The notes: a model not told the origin generated them from the letters alone. A stretch of DNA of 64,000 nt from Martinezella hainanensis (GCF_900094555.1 NZ_FMAC01000003.1:496001-560000); one strand, 5' to 3'. Positions 23,949 through 32,608 are shown, counted from the stretch's first letter. Translations and numbers: made by a program.

Positions 23949-25511
23949 TCACTCAGCGGCATTGCGGACGGGGGAGGTCTCGCCGAGCGGTGGGAGCCAG
24001 GTGTCTCCGGTCCAGCCGTTTTCATCGTAGTCGCTCATGCACTGATCGACCAACGCTTCCATCTCTTTCAACCGGCCGCCGCGCTCGGCGCCTTTCAGCA
24101 CCTGCAGGCGGACTTCCTCCGGCGCGCCGGCATAGTTAAGCTCGTAAAGGGCATGACGCCCGCCGAATTCGGTGCCTGTGGCATCCCAGAGCAGTTTCAT
24201 GATCTTGATGCGTTCGATATGGCCCATGTCGTTGGACCCGCGCACATATTGGGCGAGATAGCGGTCGATCTCCGGATTGCCGAAGTCCTTGGCGGAGGAG
24301 GGCAGGTAGATCAGGCCCGAGGCGATGACCCTGCGCACGGTTTCGATGACGCGCGGATAGGCCTCCGACATGAAGGTGCGGTAGGAGAGCGCGGCCTCCA
24401 TGTTCGGCAATACAGCGCCATTTGCCCAGGGCTGCGGATTGTAGGCCATCGCATTGGAGAAGGACCAGAACATGTGGCGAAGCGCGATGATTTCCCCGAG
24501 TGCCGCCTGATTGCCGCGGAAGGCATCGCCGCCCGTAGCGCGCAATGCCTTGGCGAGCAGCCCGGCAATGAAGTCGAGCTTGACGGCAAAACGCGTGCAG
24601 CCCTGGAAGCAATAGCCATGCATGAAGCCCGAGGCCGGGTGGAAGGAGAGGATCTTGGCCGCATCGCGCAACACCAGCACGTCCTCCCAGGGTACGAAGA
24701 CATTATCGAGCACCAGGATCGCATCGTTCTCGTCGAAGCGCGACGATAGCGGATAGTCGAAGGGATGGCCTACGGTATTCGCCGTCTGCTCATAGGAAAC
24801 GCGGCAGAACATCTTGATCCCGGGTGCATTCATCGGAACGATGAACATGACCGAGAGCGACGGGTCTTCCGTGACTGTCGCCGAGCTTTGCGCGAGGAAA
24901 TTATAGTGGGTGAGGGCCGAAGACGTTGCCACCACCTTGGCGCCGGAGACATAGATGCCGGCATCGGTTTCCTTGGTGATGTGGACGAAGACGTCCTTGA
25001 CGGCATCGGCCGGCTTGTGGCGGTCGATCGGCGGATTGACGATCGCATGGTTCATGAAGAGTACGGATTCCTGGGCACGCTTGTGCCAGGAGAGCGCGTT
25101 GTCCTTGAACGGCCCGTACCAGTCGGCATTGGCGCCGAGCGTGTTCATGAGGGCTGCCTTGTAATCGGCAGTGCGGCCCATCCAGCCATAGGACATGCGT
25201 GCCCAATCGGCGATGGCGCCCTGCTGTGCCACAAGCTCCGTAGAGGATTTCGCAACCCGGAAGTATTTGTGGGTATAGCCGCCCGATCCGGTATCGGTCG
25301 GCGAGGTCAGGCGCTCTTTGGTCTTCTCGTCATGTAGCGCGTCATACATGCGCGCCAGCGAACGGACGGAATTGCGCATCGAGGGATGCGCCGTCACGTC
25401 GGCGATGCGCTCGCCGTTGATATAGACTTCGCGGCCGTCGCGCAGGCTTTCCAGATATTCGGCGCCGGTAAACGGACGGGTCTTGTCGCTGCGGTGATCT
25501 TCAGCTCGCAT
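23949..25511 (-). CDS. hpaB: 4-hydroxyphenylacetate 3-monooxygenase, oxygenase component
   Basis: 520 residues, the same length as the enterobacterial enzyme. It uses reduced flavin and oxygen to hydroxylate 4-hydroxyphenylacetate to homoprotocatechuate, the HpaD substrate. Seen are TGAEYLESLRDGREVYINGER at the start, HAIVNPPIDRHKP, TKETDAGIYVSGAKVVATSSALTHYN and FDNVFVPWEDVLV-type segments of the acyl-CoA-dehydrogenase-like fold. ATG 25511 follows GGGAGGAATACGAG; the frame is open to 25655 but that would overlap the divergent promoter and hpaA. It is separated from the other hpa genes by about 10 kb, and divergent from hpaA with a 95-base gap. Confidence 0.95.
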   Translation of the reverse strand: MRAEDHRSDKTRPFTGAEYLESLRDGREVYINGERIADVTAHPSMRNSVRSLARMYDALHDEKTKERLTSPTDTGSGGYTHKYFRVAKSSTELVAQQGAIADWARMSYGWMGRTADYKAALMNTLGANADWYGPFKDNALSWHKRAQESVLFMNHAIVNPPIDRHKPADAVKDVFVHITKETDAGIYVSGAKVVATSSALTHYNFLAQSSATVTEDPSLSVMFIVPMNAPGIKMFCRVSYEQTANTVGHPFDYPLSSRFDENDAILVLDNVFVPWEDVLVLRDAAKILSFHPASGFMHGYCFQGCTRFAVKLDFIAGLLAKALRATGGDAFRGNQAALGEIIALRHMFWSFSNAMAYNPQPWANGAVLPNMEAALSYRTFMSEAYPRVIETVRRVIASGLIYLPSSAKDFGNPEIDRYLAQYVRGSNDMGHIERIKIMKLLWDATGTEFGGRHALYELNYAGAPEEVRLQVLKGAERGGRLKEMEALVDQCMSDYDENGWTGDTWLPPLGETSPVRNAAE

Positions 25512-25606
25512 CTCGTATTCCTCCCTTGAGATCATGATTGATGCTACGTCTGACGCCTTGGCGCGGCCATGGACAAAGGGGGCAATTCGCTGGTACTTTT
25601 TCCGGC

Positions 25607-26500
25607 ATGTCGCAGAAGAACGAAATTCCGAATTTCTTTGTCTATGGCGTGCCAAGCCGGGCGCTTGATGTCGGATTCCTGCATGTGGAGACGGTCATGG
25701 ACCGTAAAACGCTGCATTTTGGACATGTTGCGTCTCACAAACATCCGCTGATGGGGCAGATCACCTATTGGTACAAGGGCGGCGGTCGCTATCGTATCGA
25801 GGATAGGACTTGGAATTTTTCCGCTCCAACGATCAGTTTCGTGCCGAGCAATATCATCCACGGGTTCGAGGTCGACGATCAGTCCGATGCCATCGTGGTG
25901 TCAGTGTCGGATGACACGCTGAAGGCGCTGGCATCCCAGGTGGATCTGAGCCTCGACATGCCGACCTTTCTGACGGCGCGACCGGATGATCCTTCCTGGC
26001 AAAAGGTCGACACGCTGCTGCAAATGGTGAGCGCCGAATACCGTGAACGCGGCGGCCAGAGCGAAAAGGTCATGCTGGGGTTGATCGGCGTCGTGCTGTC
26101 GCTGATGAACCGGCTCGGTGGCAGCGCGGCGCTGCCATCGGCCTCGCCCATGGTCACGCTTGCCCTGGCGCTGCGCAGCGCCGTCGACCGGCATTACAAG
26201 AGCGATTGGCCGGTGGGCAACTATGTCGATCTGCTGGCCACGACACCGCACCTGCTCGACAAGGCGTCGCGCGAGGTGTTCGGCCATACTGTCAAGGAGA
26301 TGCTTTTGGACCGGCGGCTGCTGGAGGCCAAGCGCCTGCTGATGTTTACCATTCGCTCCGTCGAGGACATTGGCCGCGAGGTCGGCTTTGAAGATCCCGC
26401 CTATTTCTCGCGCTTTTTTCGCAAGCGGGTTGGGGAGGCGCCGGCGGCCTGGCGGCGCCGGAATTTGGAGCGACAACCATCGGGTAACGACGCGGCGTAA
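25607..26500 (+). CDS. hpaA: AraC-family activator of the 4-hydroxyphenylacetate hydroxylase genes
   Basis: 297 residues. The N-terminal cupin-like sensing domain (HVASHKHPLMGQITYWYKGGGRYRIEDRTW) is followed by a C-terminal double helix-turn-helix ending IGREVGFEDPAYFSRFFRKRVGEAPAAWRRR. In enterobacteria HpaA senses 4-hydroxyphenylacetate and activates hpaBC; the layout here (divergent, 95-base gap) is the same. ATG 25607 (MSQKNEIPNFF) is preferred; a longer frame from 25538 adds a leader unlike the family. The ribosome binding site is not obvious. Assignment to HpaA rests on context plus domain order. Confidence 0.85.
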   Translation: MSQKNEIPNFFVYGVPSRALDVGFLHVETVMDRKTLHFGHVASHKHPLMGQITYWYKGGGRYRIEDRTWNFSAPTISFVPSNIIHGFEVDDQSDAIVVSVSDDTLKALASQVDLSLDMPTFLTARPDDPSWQKVDTLLQMVSAEYRERGGQSEKVMLGLIGVVLSLMNRLGGSAALPSASPMVTLALALRSAVDRHYKSDWPVGNYVDLLATTPHLLDKASREVFGHTVKEMLLDRRLLEAKRLLMFTIRSVEDIGREVGFEDPAYFSRFFRKRVGEAPAAWRRRNLERQPSGNDAA

Positions 26501-26540
26501 CAGAGGGCGACCGTTAAACCTGCTCGACATATCCAATCGG

Positions 26541-27365
26541 TCAGCGTCTTCGGTAACGCATGCGGAATTCGCGTGGTGTACAGTTTTCGCGTTCGTGGAA
26601 CAGACGGGAGAAGTAGAATGGATCATCGAAACCGACCCGCGATGCGATGATCTCGATCTTGTCATCGGTCGTCGTCAGTAGCTCTTTGGCATGGTCCATG
26701 CGGACGCGAAGCTGAAAAGCTTTCGGCGGCAACCCAACTTCCGCGGTGATTTTTCGGCGCAGCGTTGCGGGTGACATCCCATGTTCGGCGGCAAAGGCAG
26801 CAATGTCGAGGGATTGCAGCGCCCGTTTGCGAAGCGCCTCGATAATTTCGCCCGTATCGGATCCTTCTTGCAGAGAGGATGTGGCCTGGCTTGCCTGCCG
26901 CGCCACCAGAATGACGATCTGATGTAGAGCGGATGCGGCAGATGCTCTCGAGAGGTTGGTATCCTCAATAAGGTCGGCATGAATATTGCCGAAGAGACGT
27001 TGTAGGCCGTCATTATTGCGAAGAACTGTGAGCGGGTTCTGTTCGCTGATGAGACGCAAGCGGATGAAATCGCGCACGAAAGACCCTTCGAACAGTGCCC
27101 ATCGCTCATTCCAGCCTTCGGCATCGGGGCCGTATGAGTGCTGGCGATTGGGAAAGAGCCAGAAGAGCGCAGGGCCTTTCACGCTTTGTCGGCCGCCTGC
27201 ATCCGTCTCAATAAAACCCTGGCCGTTTTCGACGAGAACCACCGCATAGCTCGGCAGCTTCCGTGCTTTCACGGCATGCATGGCATGCTGCCTTCCGCTG
27301 CCAGTGACGGTTAATCCTCCGGCTGCTGCGAGAGGGGATCGATAGATAGCTTCTGCTGTTCTCAT
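26541..27365 (-). CDS. AraC-family transcriptional regulator
   Basis: 274 residues with an AraC sensing domain. The first ~130 residues contain KGPALFWLFPNRQHSYGPDAEGWNERWALFEG, the cupin pattern, and the last ~90 hold two helix-turn-helix motifs (LDIAAFAAEHGMSPATLRRKI and IEIIASRVGFDDPFYFSRLFHERENCTPREFR). It is convergent with hpaA (40-base gap) and divergent from the PhyH dioxygenase gene (97-base gap), so its likely target is that gene. The WNERWALFEG segment is common in AraC proteins that sense sugars or related polyols. The effector is unknown. Confidence 0.87.
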   Translation of the reverse strand: MRTAEAIYRSPLAAAGGLTVTGSGRQHAMHAVKARKLPSYAVVLVENGQGFIETDAGGRQSVKGPALFWLFPNRQHSYGPDAEGWNERWALFEGSFVRDFIRLRLISEQNPLTVLRNNDGLQRLFGNIHADLIEDTNLSRASAASALHQIVILVARQASQATSSLQEGSDTGEIIEALRKRALQSLDIAAFAAEHGMSPATLRRKITAEVGLPPKAFQLRVRMDHAKELLTTTDDKIEIIASRVGFDDPFYFSRLFHERENCTPREFRMRYRRR

Positions 27366-27462
27366 TGTGAGCGAAAAGTCCAGTATGATTTTCGTCCATG
27401 TAGTAAAAAGTCAATGTGCGCTAGATTCAATGGCAATTCAACGCAAGTCATAGGCGAGTGAA

Positions 27463-28392
27463 ATGTCAATCCCCATGCAGATTATGCCTGTCCGCCAGCG
27501 CGAGCTCAGCCTTGTCGCCAACGGCAAGGTCTTGTCGGCCGCATCCGATCGGCTTGGCTACCTGACACCAACTGATCCGGGCATCGGTGTTGATGCAATC
27601 CGCCGGCTTTACGAGGAAAATGGCTATGTGTGGCTCAAAGGTTTCCTGCCGCGCCAGTATGTGATCGACTTTCGTGGCTGGGTCTTTGGTCACATGGCGA
27701 AGACGGGCCTGATCGAAGACGGAACCGATCCGCGAGATGGTATCTCGTCCGCCATGGCGCCCGAAGGTCGGGATGTCGATCGCTGCCTGATGTCGCTCGT
27801 CCGCTCTGTCGCCTATGAGGGCTTTTGCGCGCAGCCACGTCTGTCCCGCTTCATGGACGAATTCCTGTCGGGCATCTCCTATTTGCACAAGCGCAAGATC
27901 ATGCGCCATGTCCGGCCGGGAACGACGACGGCGACGCCTGCTCACTATGATCTGGTCTATCTTCGCGGCGGCACCAGCCGGATCGTCACCGCATGGATAC
28001 CGATCGGCGACATCTCCGTAGAAATGGGCGGGCTGACCTATCTGGAGGGATCGCACACAATCGGCGCCGAGATGGAACGCGAATTCAGCGAGCAGAATAA
28101 GGATCTGAGCCCCGAAGAACGTATCAGCGCCTTCAACCGCAATATGACGGAGGGTGGCTGGGTCTCGAAGGATCTACCCGACATGGCGGAGCGCTTCGAC
28201 ACGCGCTGGCTGGTCGCCGATTATGAGGCCGGCGACGTTATGCTCCATTCACCATTCATGATCCACGCCTCCACCACCAACCAGGACAGCCAGCACAGGC
28301 TGCGTCTTTCTACCGACATTCGCTATCAAAACGTCGAGGACGAGATCGATGCGCGATGGAACAACCATTGGGCGCTCGGCGACATGCTGTGA
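27463..28392 (+). CDS. Phytanoyl-CoA dioxygenase (PhyH)-family oxygenase
   Basis: 309 residues. It is an Fe(II)/2-oxoglutarate oxygenase of the PhyH family, with His-x-Asp in TPAHYDLVYLRGGTSR (iron site), distal His in SPFMIHASTTN, and 2-oxoglutarate-binding Arg in HRLRLSTDIRYQ. Such enzymes hydroxylate small molecules; many bacterial ones act on phosphonates, quaternary amines or polyols. It is a single-gene unit behind an AraC regulator, with no transporter next to it. The ribosome binding site (AGGCGAGTGAA) is modest. Reaction and substrate are unknown. Confidence 0.82.
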   Translation: MSIPMQIMPVRQRELSLVANGKVLSAASDRLGYLTPTDPGIGVDAIRRLYEENGYVWLKGFLPRQYVIDFRGWVFGHMAKTGLIEDGTDPRDGISSAMAPEGRDVDRCLMSLVRSVAYEGFCAQPRLSRFMDEFLSGISYLHKRKIMRHVRPGTTTATPAHYDLVYLRGGTSRIVTAWIPIGDISVEMGGLTYLEGSHTIGAEMEREFSEQNKDLSPEERISAFNRNMTEGGWVSKDLPDMAERFDTRWLVADYEAGDVMLHSPFMIHASTTNQDSQHRLRLSTDIRYQNVEDEIDARWNNHWALGDML

Positions 28393-28393
28393 T

Positions 28394-29344
28394 TCAGGTT
28401 TGGTCCTGTTGCAGGCTCGTTCGAAGCGTGCCCCAATTGTCACCGTTTAGGACGCGCTCGATTTCCTCGACACGATCGCGACGGCGCTTCAGGCGCTTGC
28501 CGATGCGGCCAAACCAGCGCTTGCGCTTGGTCGCCTCGCGGCTTGCCTGTAGCTGCTCGATGAAGACTTCGCCGACAGGCCCATTTTCGAGCCGATCGAA
28601 TATCCAGCAGAAGGACGCAGGCAATTTAACCACCTGGAACTGCGGTTTCGCACTTGCGGCATCTTCGGCGATGATCTCCTCCAGAACGACCTGGTCCCAC
28701 ACATCAGGCTTGGCAAGGCACCCTTCACGCCAGCGTTCGATCAGCTGTGCCGCTCCGGGTGTATCGTTGATGAGAATGGTCGCGCTGATGAGACGTTCAT
28801 CGCCTTCATAGTAGACCGCAAAGTCGCACTCGAGCTTGCGAAGTTCCGGCCAGGGATTGCGGTGGAAGACAGCATCGACGTCGACATAAAGCATGGGTCC
28901 ACGCAGCCTCGCCCTTTCCTGCAGCAGGAAGCCGGGTTTCAGTCCGGCATTCAGTACCCAGCTGCCGGCGCTAGGCACTGCCGTTGCATATACCTTCAGG
29001 CCGATCCGCTCTGCTGAGTGGGCCATACGCTCCTTTTCCTGCTCGTAAAAACTGCCCTCCGTAAAAAATGCCACGACCGGGCCATCGGCGGTCGTTGCCT
29101 TGGACTTGCGTTCGGCCAGATCCTTTTCCGCGGGGAAGGGGACAATCAATTCACGCTGCTGCGGGCTCCAGGGGCGAATTTTATTGAGGATATTCAAGAA
29201 GGCACCTTCGGGGTTTGTGAGTTTCAATCCAATATCCGCCACCCCGAAGCGTTGCGGACAAGATTGAGAGTTCGGATGAATTGGGTACTCTGTCTGGCCG
29301 ATTGCCGAAACGTCGCATCCCTGGCGCTCGCACCGGATTGGCAA
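28394..29344 (-). CDS. Putative glycosyltransferase (nucleotide-diphospho-sugar transferase-like)
   Basis: About 316 residues from TTG 29344; GTG or TTG starts near 29240-29227 are also possible, so the N-terminus is uncertain. The middle reads PVVAFFTEGSFYEQEKERMAHSAERIGLKVYATAVPS, then MLYVDVDAVFHRNPWPEL with a DxD sugar-nucleotide/metal motif, and later WDQVVLEEIIAE, the pattern of small GT-A-fold transferases. A basic coiled segment (TKRKRWFGRIGKRLKRRRDR) is near the C-terminus. It converges with the PhyH gene one base apart. No sugar or acceptor can be named. Confidence 0.62.
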   Translation of the reverse strand: MPIRCERQGCDVSAIGQTEYPIHPNSQSCPQRFGVADIGLKLTNPEGAFLNILNKIRPWSPQQRELIVPFPAEKDLAERKSKATTADGPVVAFFTEGSFYEQEKERMAHSAERIGLKVYATAVPSAGSWVLNAGLKPGFLLQERARLRGPMLYVDVDAVFHRNPWPELRKLECDFAVYYEGDERLISATILINDTPGAAQLIERWREGCLAKPDVWDQVVLEEIIAEDAASAKPQFQVVKLPASFCWIFDRLENGPVGEVFIEQLQASREATKRKRWFGRIGKRLKRRRDRVEEIERVLNGDNWGTLRTSLQQDQT

Positions 29345-29372
29345 ACCGTTTGTTCTTCGCTAATCGATTGTC

Positions 29373-29540
29373 ATGTCTGATAATGTCATCAAGTTTGAAC
29401 GTCGTCCCACACCCAAGCCACCGAGGCAAACGCCTCCCTGGCTCAAGCGTCTTCTTGCGATCCTGGCCGTGATCGCATTTTTCCTAGCAGCCTTTGCTTA
29501 CTTCACGCTGAAGGGCGGCGCAGCCGGCCCGACATTCTAA
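29373..29540 (+). CDS. Small single-span membrane protein, 55 residues
   Basis: ATG 29373 to TAA 29540. It encodes a 22-residue hydrophilic, proline- and arginine-rich head (MSDNVIKFERRPTPKPP...), one transmembrane helix (LLAILAVIAFFLAAFAYFTL) and a short KGGAAGPTF tail. The organisation and codon use look protein-coding, and a terminator-like hairpin follows within 30 bases. It is divergent from the glycosyltransferase gene with almost no gap. No clear ribosome binding site. Small proteins of this design occur in rhizobia, but no function is known to me. Confidence 0.62.
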   Translation: MSDNVIKFERRPTPKPPRQTPPWLKRLLAILAVIAFFLAAFAYFTLKGGAAGPTF

Positions 29541-29848
29541 TCGGCTCGCGATCTATGCGATCTTGAGCCGACCTCCCCATCAAGAGGTCGGAACGGCGAG
29601 TTTTTGATTTGCCCGTTTTGCGGCCGCATTATGGCTTTCTATCGCCGATACCCAACTTTAGGGTCCAACCGTCCTTTTCACCTCACCATTCCCGTAAAGC
29701 GAGGTTCGCAACGCAGCTTTTTCGCAAAACAGCCGAAACTTGGGATGGGTTTGTTCGATAAGCTATAAAATCTATAGAGTATAATCGCGATGGGTTGGGA
29801 TCTTCATCCTTGTGCTCGGCAGAGGACAATTCAAACCGGGAGATATCA
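29541..29848. other. Non-coding gap before sfnG
   Basis: 308 bases without a gene. It begins with two overlapping hairpins (TCGGCTC 29541-29547 with GAGCCGA 29565-29571, and the terminator at 29568). Around 29755-29790 it is AT-rich, with TATAAT at 29780-29785 as a possible -10; no well-spaced -35 was found. Confidence 0.5.
29568..29605 (+). terminator. Terminator after the small membrane protein
   Basis: Eight-base stem CCGACCTC (29568-29575) / GAGGTCGG (29584-29591), followed after nine bases by a TTTTT run. It competes with an upstream hairpin for the same bases. Confidence 0.6.
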
Positions 29849-30952
29849 ATGAGCGATGCGAACAGAGAAGCTTTGAAATTCGCCTATTGGGTGCCGAACG
29901 TATCAGGCGGATTGGTCATCTCTAACATCGAGCAGCGCACCAGTTGGACGATCGACTACAACAGAAAGCTGGCGCAGATCGCCGAGGCGAGTGGTTTCGA
30001 CTATGCGCTGAGCCAGATCCGCTTCACGGCAGGCTACGGCGCTGAGTTTCAGCATGAATCCGTTTCCTTCAGCCATGCTCTGCTGGAATCGACAACCAAG
30101 CTGAAGGTGATTGCGGCAATCCTGCCTGGGCCTTGGAACCCGGCGCTTGCCGCCAAGCAGATTGCCACGATCAACCATCTCACCAATGGACGCGTTGCCG
30201 TCAACATCGTCAGCGGCTGGTTCCGCGGCGAGTTCGCTGCCATTGGTGAGCACTGGCTCGATCACGACGAGCGCTATCGCCGTTCCGAAGAGTTCATTCG
30301 GGCGCTGCGCGGTATCTGGTCCGAGGACAGCTTCACCTTCCGCGGCGATTTCTATCGCTTTACCGATTACTCGCTGAAGCCGAAGCCGATCGATCCGCAG
30401 CCCGAAATCTTCCAGGGCGGTTCATCGCGGGCGGCGCGTGACATGGCTTCGCGCGTGTCCGACTGGTATTTTACCAACGGCAATACGCCGGAGGAGATTG
30501 CCAAGCAGGTCGATGACATCCAGTCCAAGGCGAAGACGAACGGTCATCACGTGCGCGTCGGCGTCAACGCCTTCGCCATCGTCCGCGATACCGAGGAAGA
30601 GGCGAAGGCGGTCCTTGCCGAGATCGTCGAGAAGGCCAATCCCGAAGCCGTCAAGGCCTTCGGTCATGAGGTGAAGAATGCCGGCAAGGCCTCTCCGGAA
30701 GGCGAAGGCAATTGGGCGAAATCCTCCTTCGACGACCTGGTACAATATAATGACGGTTTCCGCTCCAATCTGATCGGAACACCGCAACAAGTTGCCGAGC
30801 GCATTATCGCTCTGAAGCAGGCCGGTGCCGATCTGATCCTGCTCGGCTTCCTGCATTTCCAGGAGGAAGTGGAGTATTTCGGAAAGCACGTCATTCCGCT
30901 GGTGCGTGCGCTCGAGGAAACTCGGGGTGCCGTTGCCGTGGCGGCGGAGTAG
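29849..30952 (+). CDS. sfnG: FMNH2-dependent dimethylsulfone monooxygenase (SfnG-like)
   Basis: 367 residues, bacterial luciferase-like fold (LLM flavin-dependent oxygenase). Seen are FAYWVPNVSGGLVISNIEQRTSWT at the start, GFDYALSQIRF, KLKVIAAILPGPWNPALAAKQIATINHLTNGRVAVNIVSGWFRGEF and IFQGGSSRAARDMA, close to SfnG, which splits dimethylsulfone to methanesulfinate and formaldehyde. ATG 29849 follows CCGGGAGATATCA; an upstream in-frame codon at 29795 is less likely. No partner flavin reductase, sulfonate oxygenase or transporter is beside it, so it is an orphan. The related alkanesulfonate monooxygenases are the main alternative. Confidence 0.82.
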   Translation: MSDANREALKFAYWVPNVSGGLVISNIEQRTSWTIDYNRKLAQIAEASGFDYALSQIRFTAGYGAEFQHESVSFSHALLESTTKLKVIAAILPGPWNPALAAKQIATINHLTNGRVAVNIVSGWFRGEFAAIGEHWLDHDERYRRSEEFIRALRGIWSEDSFTFRGDFYRFTDYSLKPKPIDPQPEIFQGGSSRAARDMASRVSDWYFTNGNTPEEIAKQVDDIQSKAKTNGHHVRVGVNAFAIVRDTEEEAKAVLAEIVEKANPEAVKAFGHEVKNAGKASPEGEGNWAKSSFDDLVQYNDGFRSNLIGTPQQVAERIIALKQAGADLILLGFLHFQEEVEYFGKHVIPLVRALEETRGAVAVAAE

Positions 30953-30998
30953 TTCTCCATAGACATTTCGAGCACTGCTCGATCGATATTTTCCGCAA

Positions 30999-31029
30999 CC
31001 GGGTACCATTTGCGATGGTGCCCGGCTTT
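30999..31029 (+). terminator. Terminator after sfnG
   Basis: An 11-bp stem with one G-T pair, CCGGGTACCAT (30999-31009) and ATGGTGCCCGG (31015-31025), followed by CTTTG. The T-run is weak. Confidence 0.58.
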
Positions 31030-31063
31030 GGATGTTTGCGAGCGCCTGACATGAAATCCCGAC

Positions 31064-31909
31064 TTAAGACACCGCTCGTTTATGGGGATCGATTTCCACA
31101 TCGTCTAGTCTCGCGAAAACGCTATCGCCAAAATATCCATGGAAAGTTGAAGATAGATCAGCGCATAGTTTTTTCGAGCGGATGTAATCCTCCTTGGCGG
31201 TTCTATATATGGTCTGAATCAGCTCCTCGATTTCTTTGGCCTTTATCTCATAAGGGGATCGCTCTTCACGCGGTATTTCCGTAATGACCAGACCAGTCGA
31301 TCGATCCAACGTAGAGTATTTCAACATCATTTGCTGAAGTTCCTCGCGTCGGTTGTTGTAAGTATCGATCGATTGCTCGATGACATCAAAACGCAGAGCC
31401 ATAAGCGTGCATTCGTTTATCAGCGCAGCTTTTCCTGCAAGCATCAGCGGAATGAACTCGGCTGCATTGAGTTCGATTGGCGATAGGAAGCTTCCAACCC
31501 TCTGTTGGACTATAAGCCACATTTCTAGGGCCAGATTGCCATCTCGATTTGCCTTAACGAGTGCGGCGCGAATGTACTCTCTGTTCGTATAGAAGCCGTT
31601 CGTAATTAGCTGAGCCTTTAGCAGGATAGCCAGTGCCTTTGATTTGTGGTCATCGAGCCGAGCGGCGCTATCTCGCGCAAGCGTTTCTACTGAAGCTTGT
31701 CTCGCTAGCATCCACGAAATTGCGCCACCTATGGTTGCGCCAATAATCCCCGCAGTAAGCGTAGCAAAATCTGAGGTGCTAAACTTTAGGGGGCTGAACG
31801 AGTCAGGCGCTATTTGCACCCCAATCAACAGAACTACGATGAACGGCGCCGAGGCGAAGATGCCCAATCCGAAAATAGCTAGATCGTTACCGCCAATTCT
31901 TTCCTTCAT
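31064..31909 (-). CDS. Hypothetical protein with two N-terminal membrane helices
   Basis: 281 residues from ATG 31909 (MKERIGG); an ATG at 31957 is in frame but has a basic leader and no better binding site. Two hydrophobic segments (FGLGIFASAPFIVVLLIGV and FATLTAGIIGATIGGAISWML, about 10-29 and 47-67) are followed by a long, mostly helical, charged cytoplasmic region. Base composition is visibly more AT-rich than the flanking genes. No family recognised; similar two-helix proteins turn up in accessory or mobile regions. It could be a foreign gene. Confidence 0.62.
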   Translation of the reverse strand: MKERIGGNDLAIFGLGIFASAPFIVVLLIGVQIAPDSFSPLKFSTSDFATLTAGIIGATIGGAISWMLARQASVETLARDSAARLDDHKSKALAILLKAQLITNGFYTNREYIRAALVKANRDGNLALEMWLIVQQRVGSFLSPIELNAAEFIPLMLAGKAALINECTLMALRFDVIEQSIDTYNNRREELQQMMLKYSTLDRSTGLVITEIPREERSPYEIKAKEIEELIQTIYRTAKEDYIRSKKLCADLSSTFHGYFGDSVFARLDDVEIDPHKRAVS

Positions 31910-32383
31910 CGTGAATCTTCCACGTATCAGTGTGCGACGACGAAGATACGCGTGCACAAGTCGACTTGGAATATCAAAAAGATAGAATTTTCTCCTATCA
32001 ACCGCGGCTTAAGTTGATTGACGCATTCAAAGGAGAGGATAAGCCAACTCTGATGCGGTCCAAAGAAATGTGGGGATATCTGTTGAGACAGCCCAGCGTT
32101 ACCAACCAACTATGTCGGCCGTTTTTGCGGGGCATGTGAGGTAAGAAACCTAATGTTTCTTCACTGCTCGGATTTGCCTCACACGTGCCAAGGTCCTGAT
32201 CATGCTTACTTGTTGAGTCCCGAAAGGCTTTCTAGCGGTCGAGTTGAGGTGATATCAAAATATATCAATCGCTTATGCAGGCAGATGGCGTCGCCCATTC
32301 CGACGATGCCGGTGGAAGTCCGCGGGGCGCTTTCTATATGCTGCAGATGCTCATGGTCTGACCAACAGGAAGAGGAGCAGGAC
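31910..32383. other. AT-rich gap with weak palindromes
   Basis: 474 bases with no convincing gene. A hairpin AAGAAAC (32143-32149) / GTTTCTT (32155-32161) and an inverted repeat TGATAT (32250-32255) / ATATCA (32262-32267) are present; the second lies 116 bases before the small gene at 32384 and could be an operator. Composition is like the unknown gene to the left, so this may be part of the same inserted segment. Confidence 0.45.
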
Positions 32384-32608
32384 ATGACATTGACCTCACA
32401 CGACGTCACCACCGTACTCGGCCCCGTAGACGAGACCCTTATTGCCGACATTGTGGCGACAGGCGCAACGCCGACGGAATTGTCCGAGGCGTGGGCCTGG
32501 GTCAACAGCGATGAGGCTTTGATCGGCGAAGGTCGCCATCTGCCAGACGGTAAGGTGGCAGCGTTGGTGGATCTGCTTTGCGCCGATGACGAGGAATGGG
32601 AAGAATAG
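32384..32608 (+). CDS. Small acidic hypothetical protein
   Basis: 74 residues, very acidic (ends LLCADDEEWEE), with no membrane segment. The ATG at 32384 has AGGAGCAGGAC immediately upstream, a strong ribosome binding site that supports this start over longer frames from 32153. The sequence VDETLIADIVATGATPTELSEAWAWVNSDEALIGEGRHLPDGKVAALVDLL looks folded and helical. I do not recognise a family with a function; small proteins like this are common in rhizobia. A hairpin follows the stop. Confidence 0.68.
   Translation: MTLTSHDVTTVLGPVDETLIADIVATGATPTELSEAWAWVNSDEALIGEGRHLPDGKVAALVDLLCADDEEWEE

Noticed and set aside
29541..29848. A sigma-54 promoter for sfnG
   Set aside because: No GG-N10-GC element (TGGCAC-N5-TTGC type) could be seen in the gap.
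31930..32139. 69-codon open frame
   Set aside because: No ribosome binding site, no recognisable pattern, and it lies in the leader of the divergent two-helix gene.
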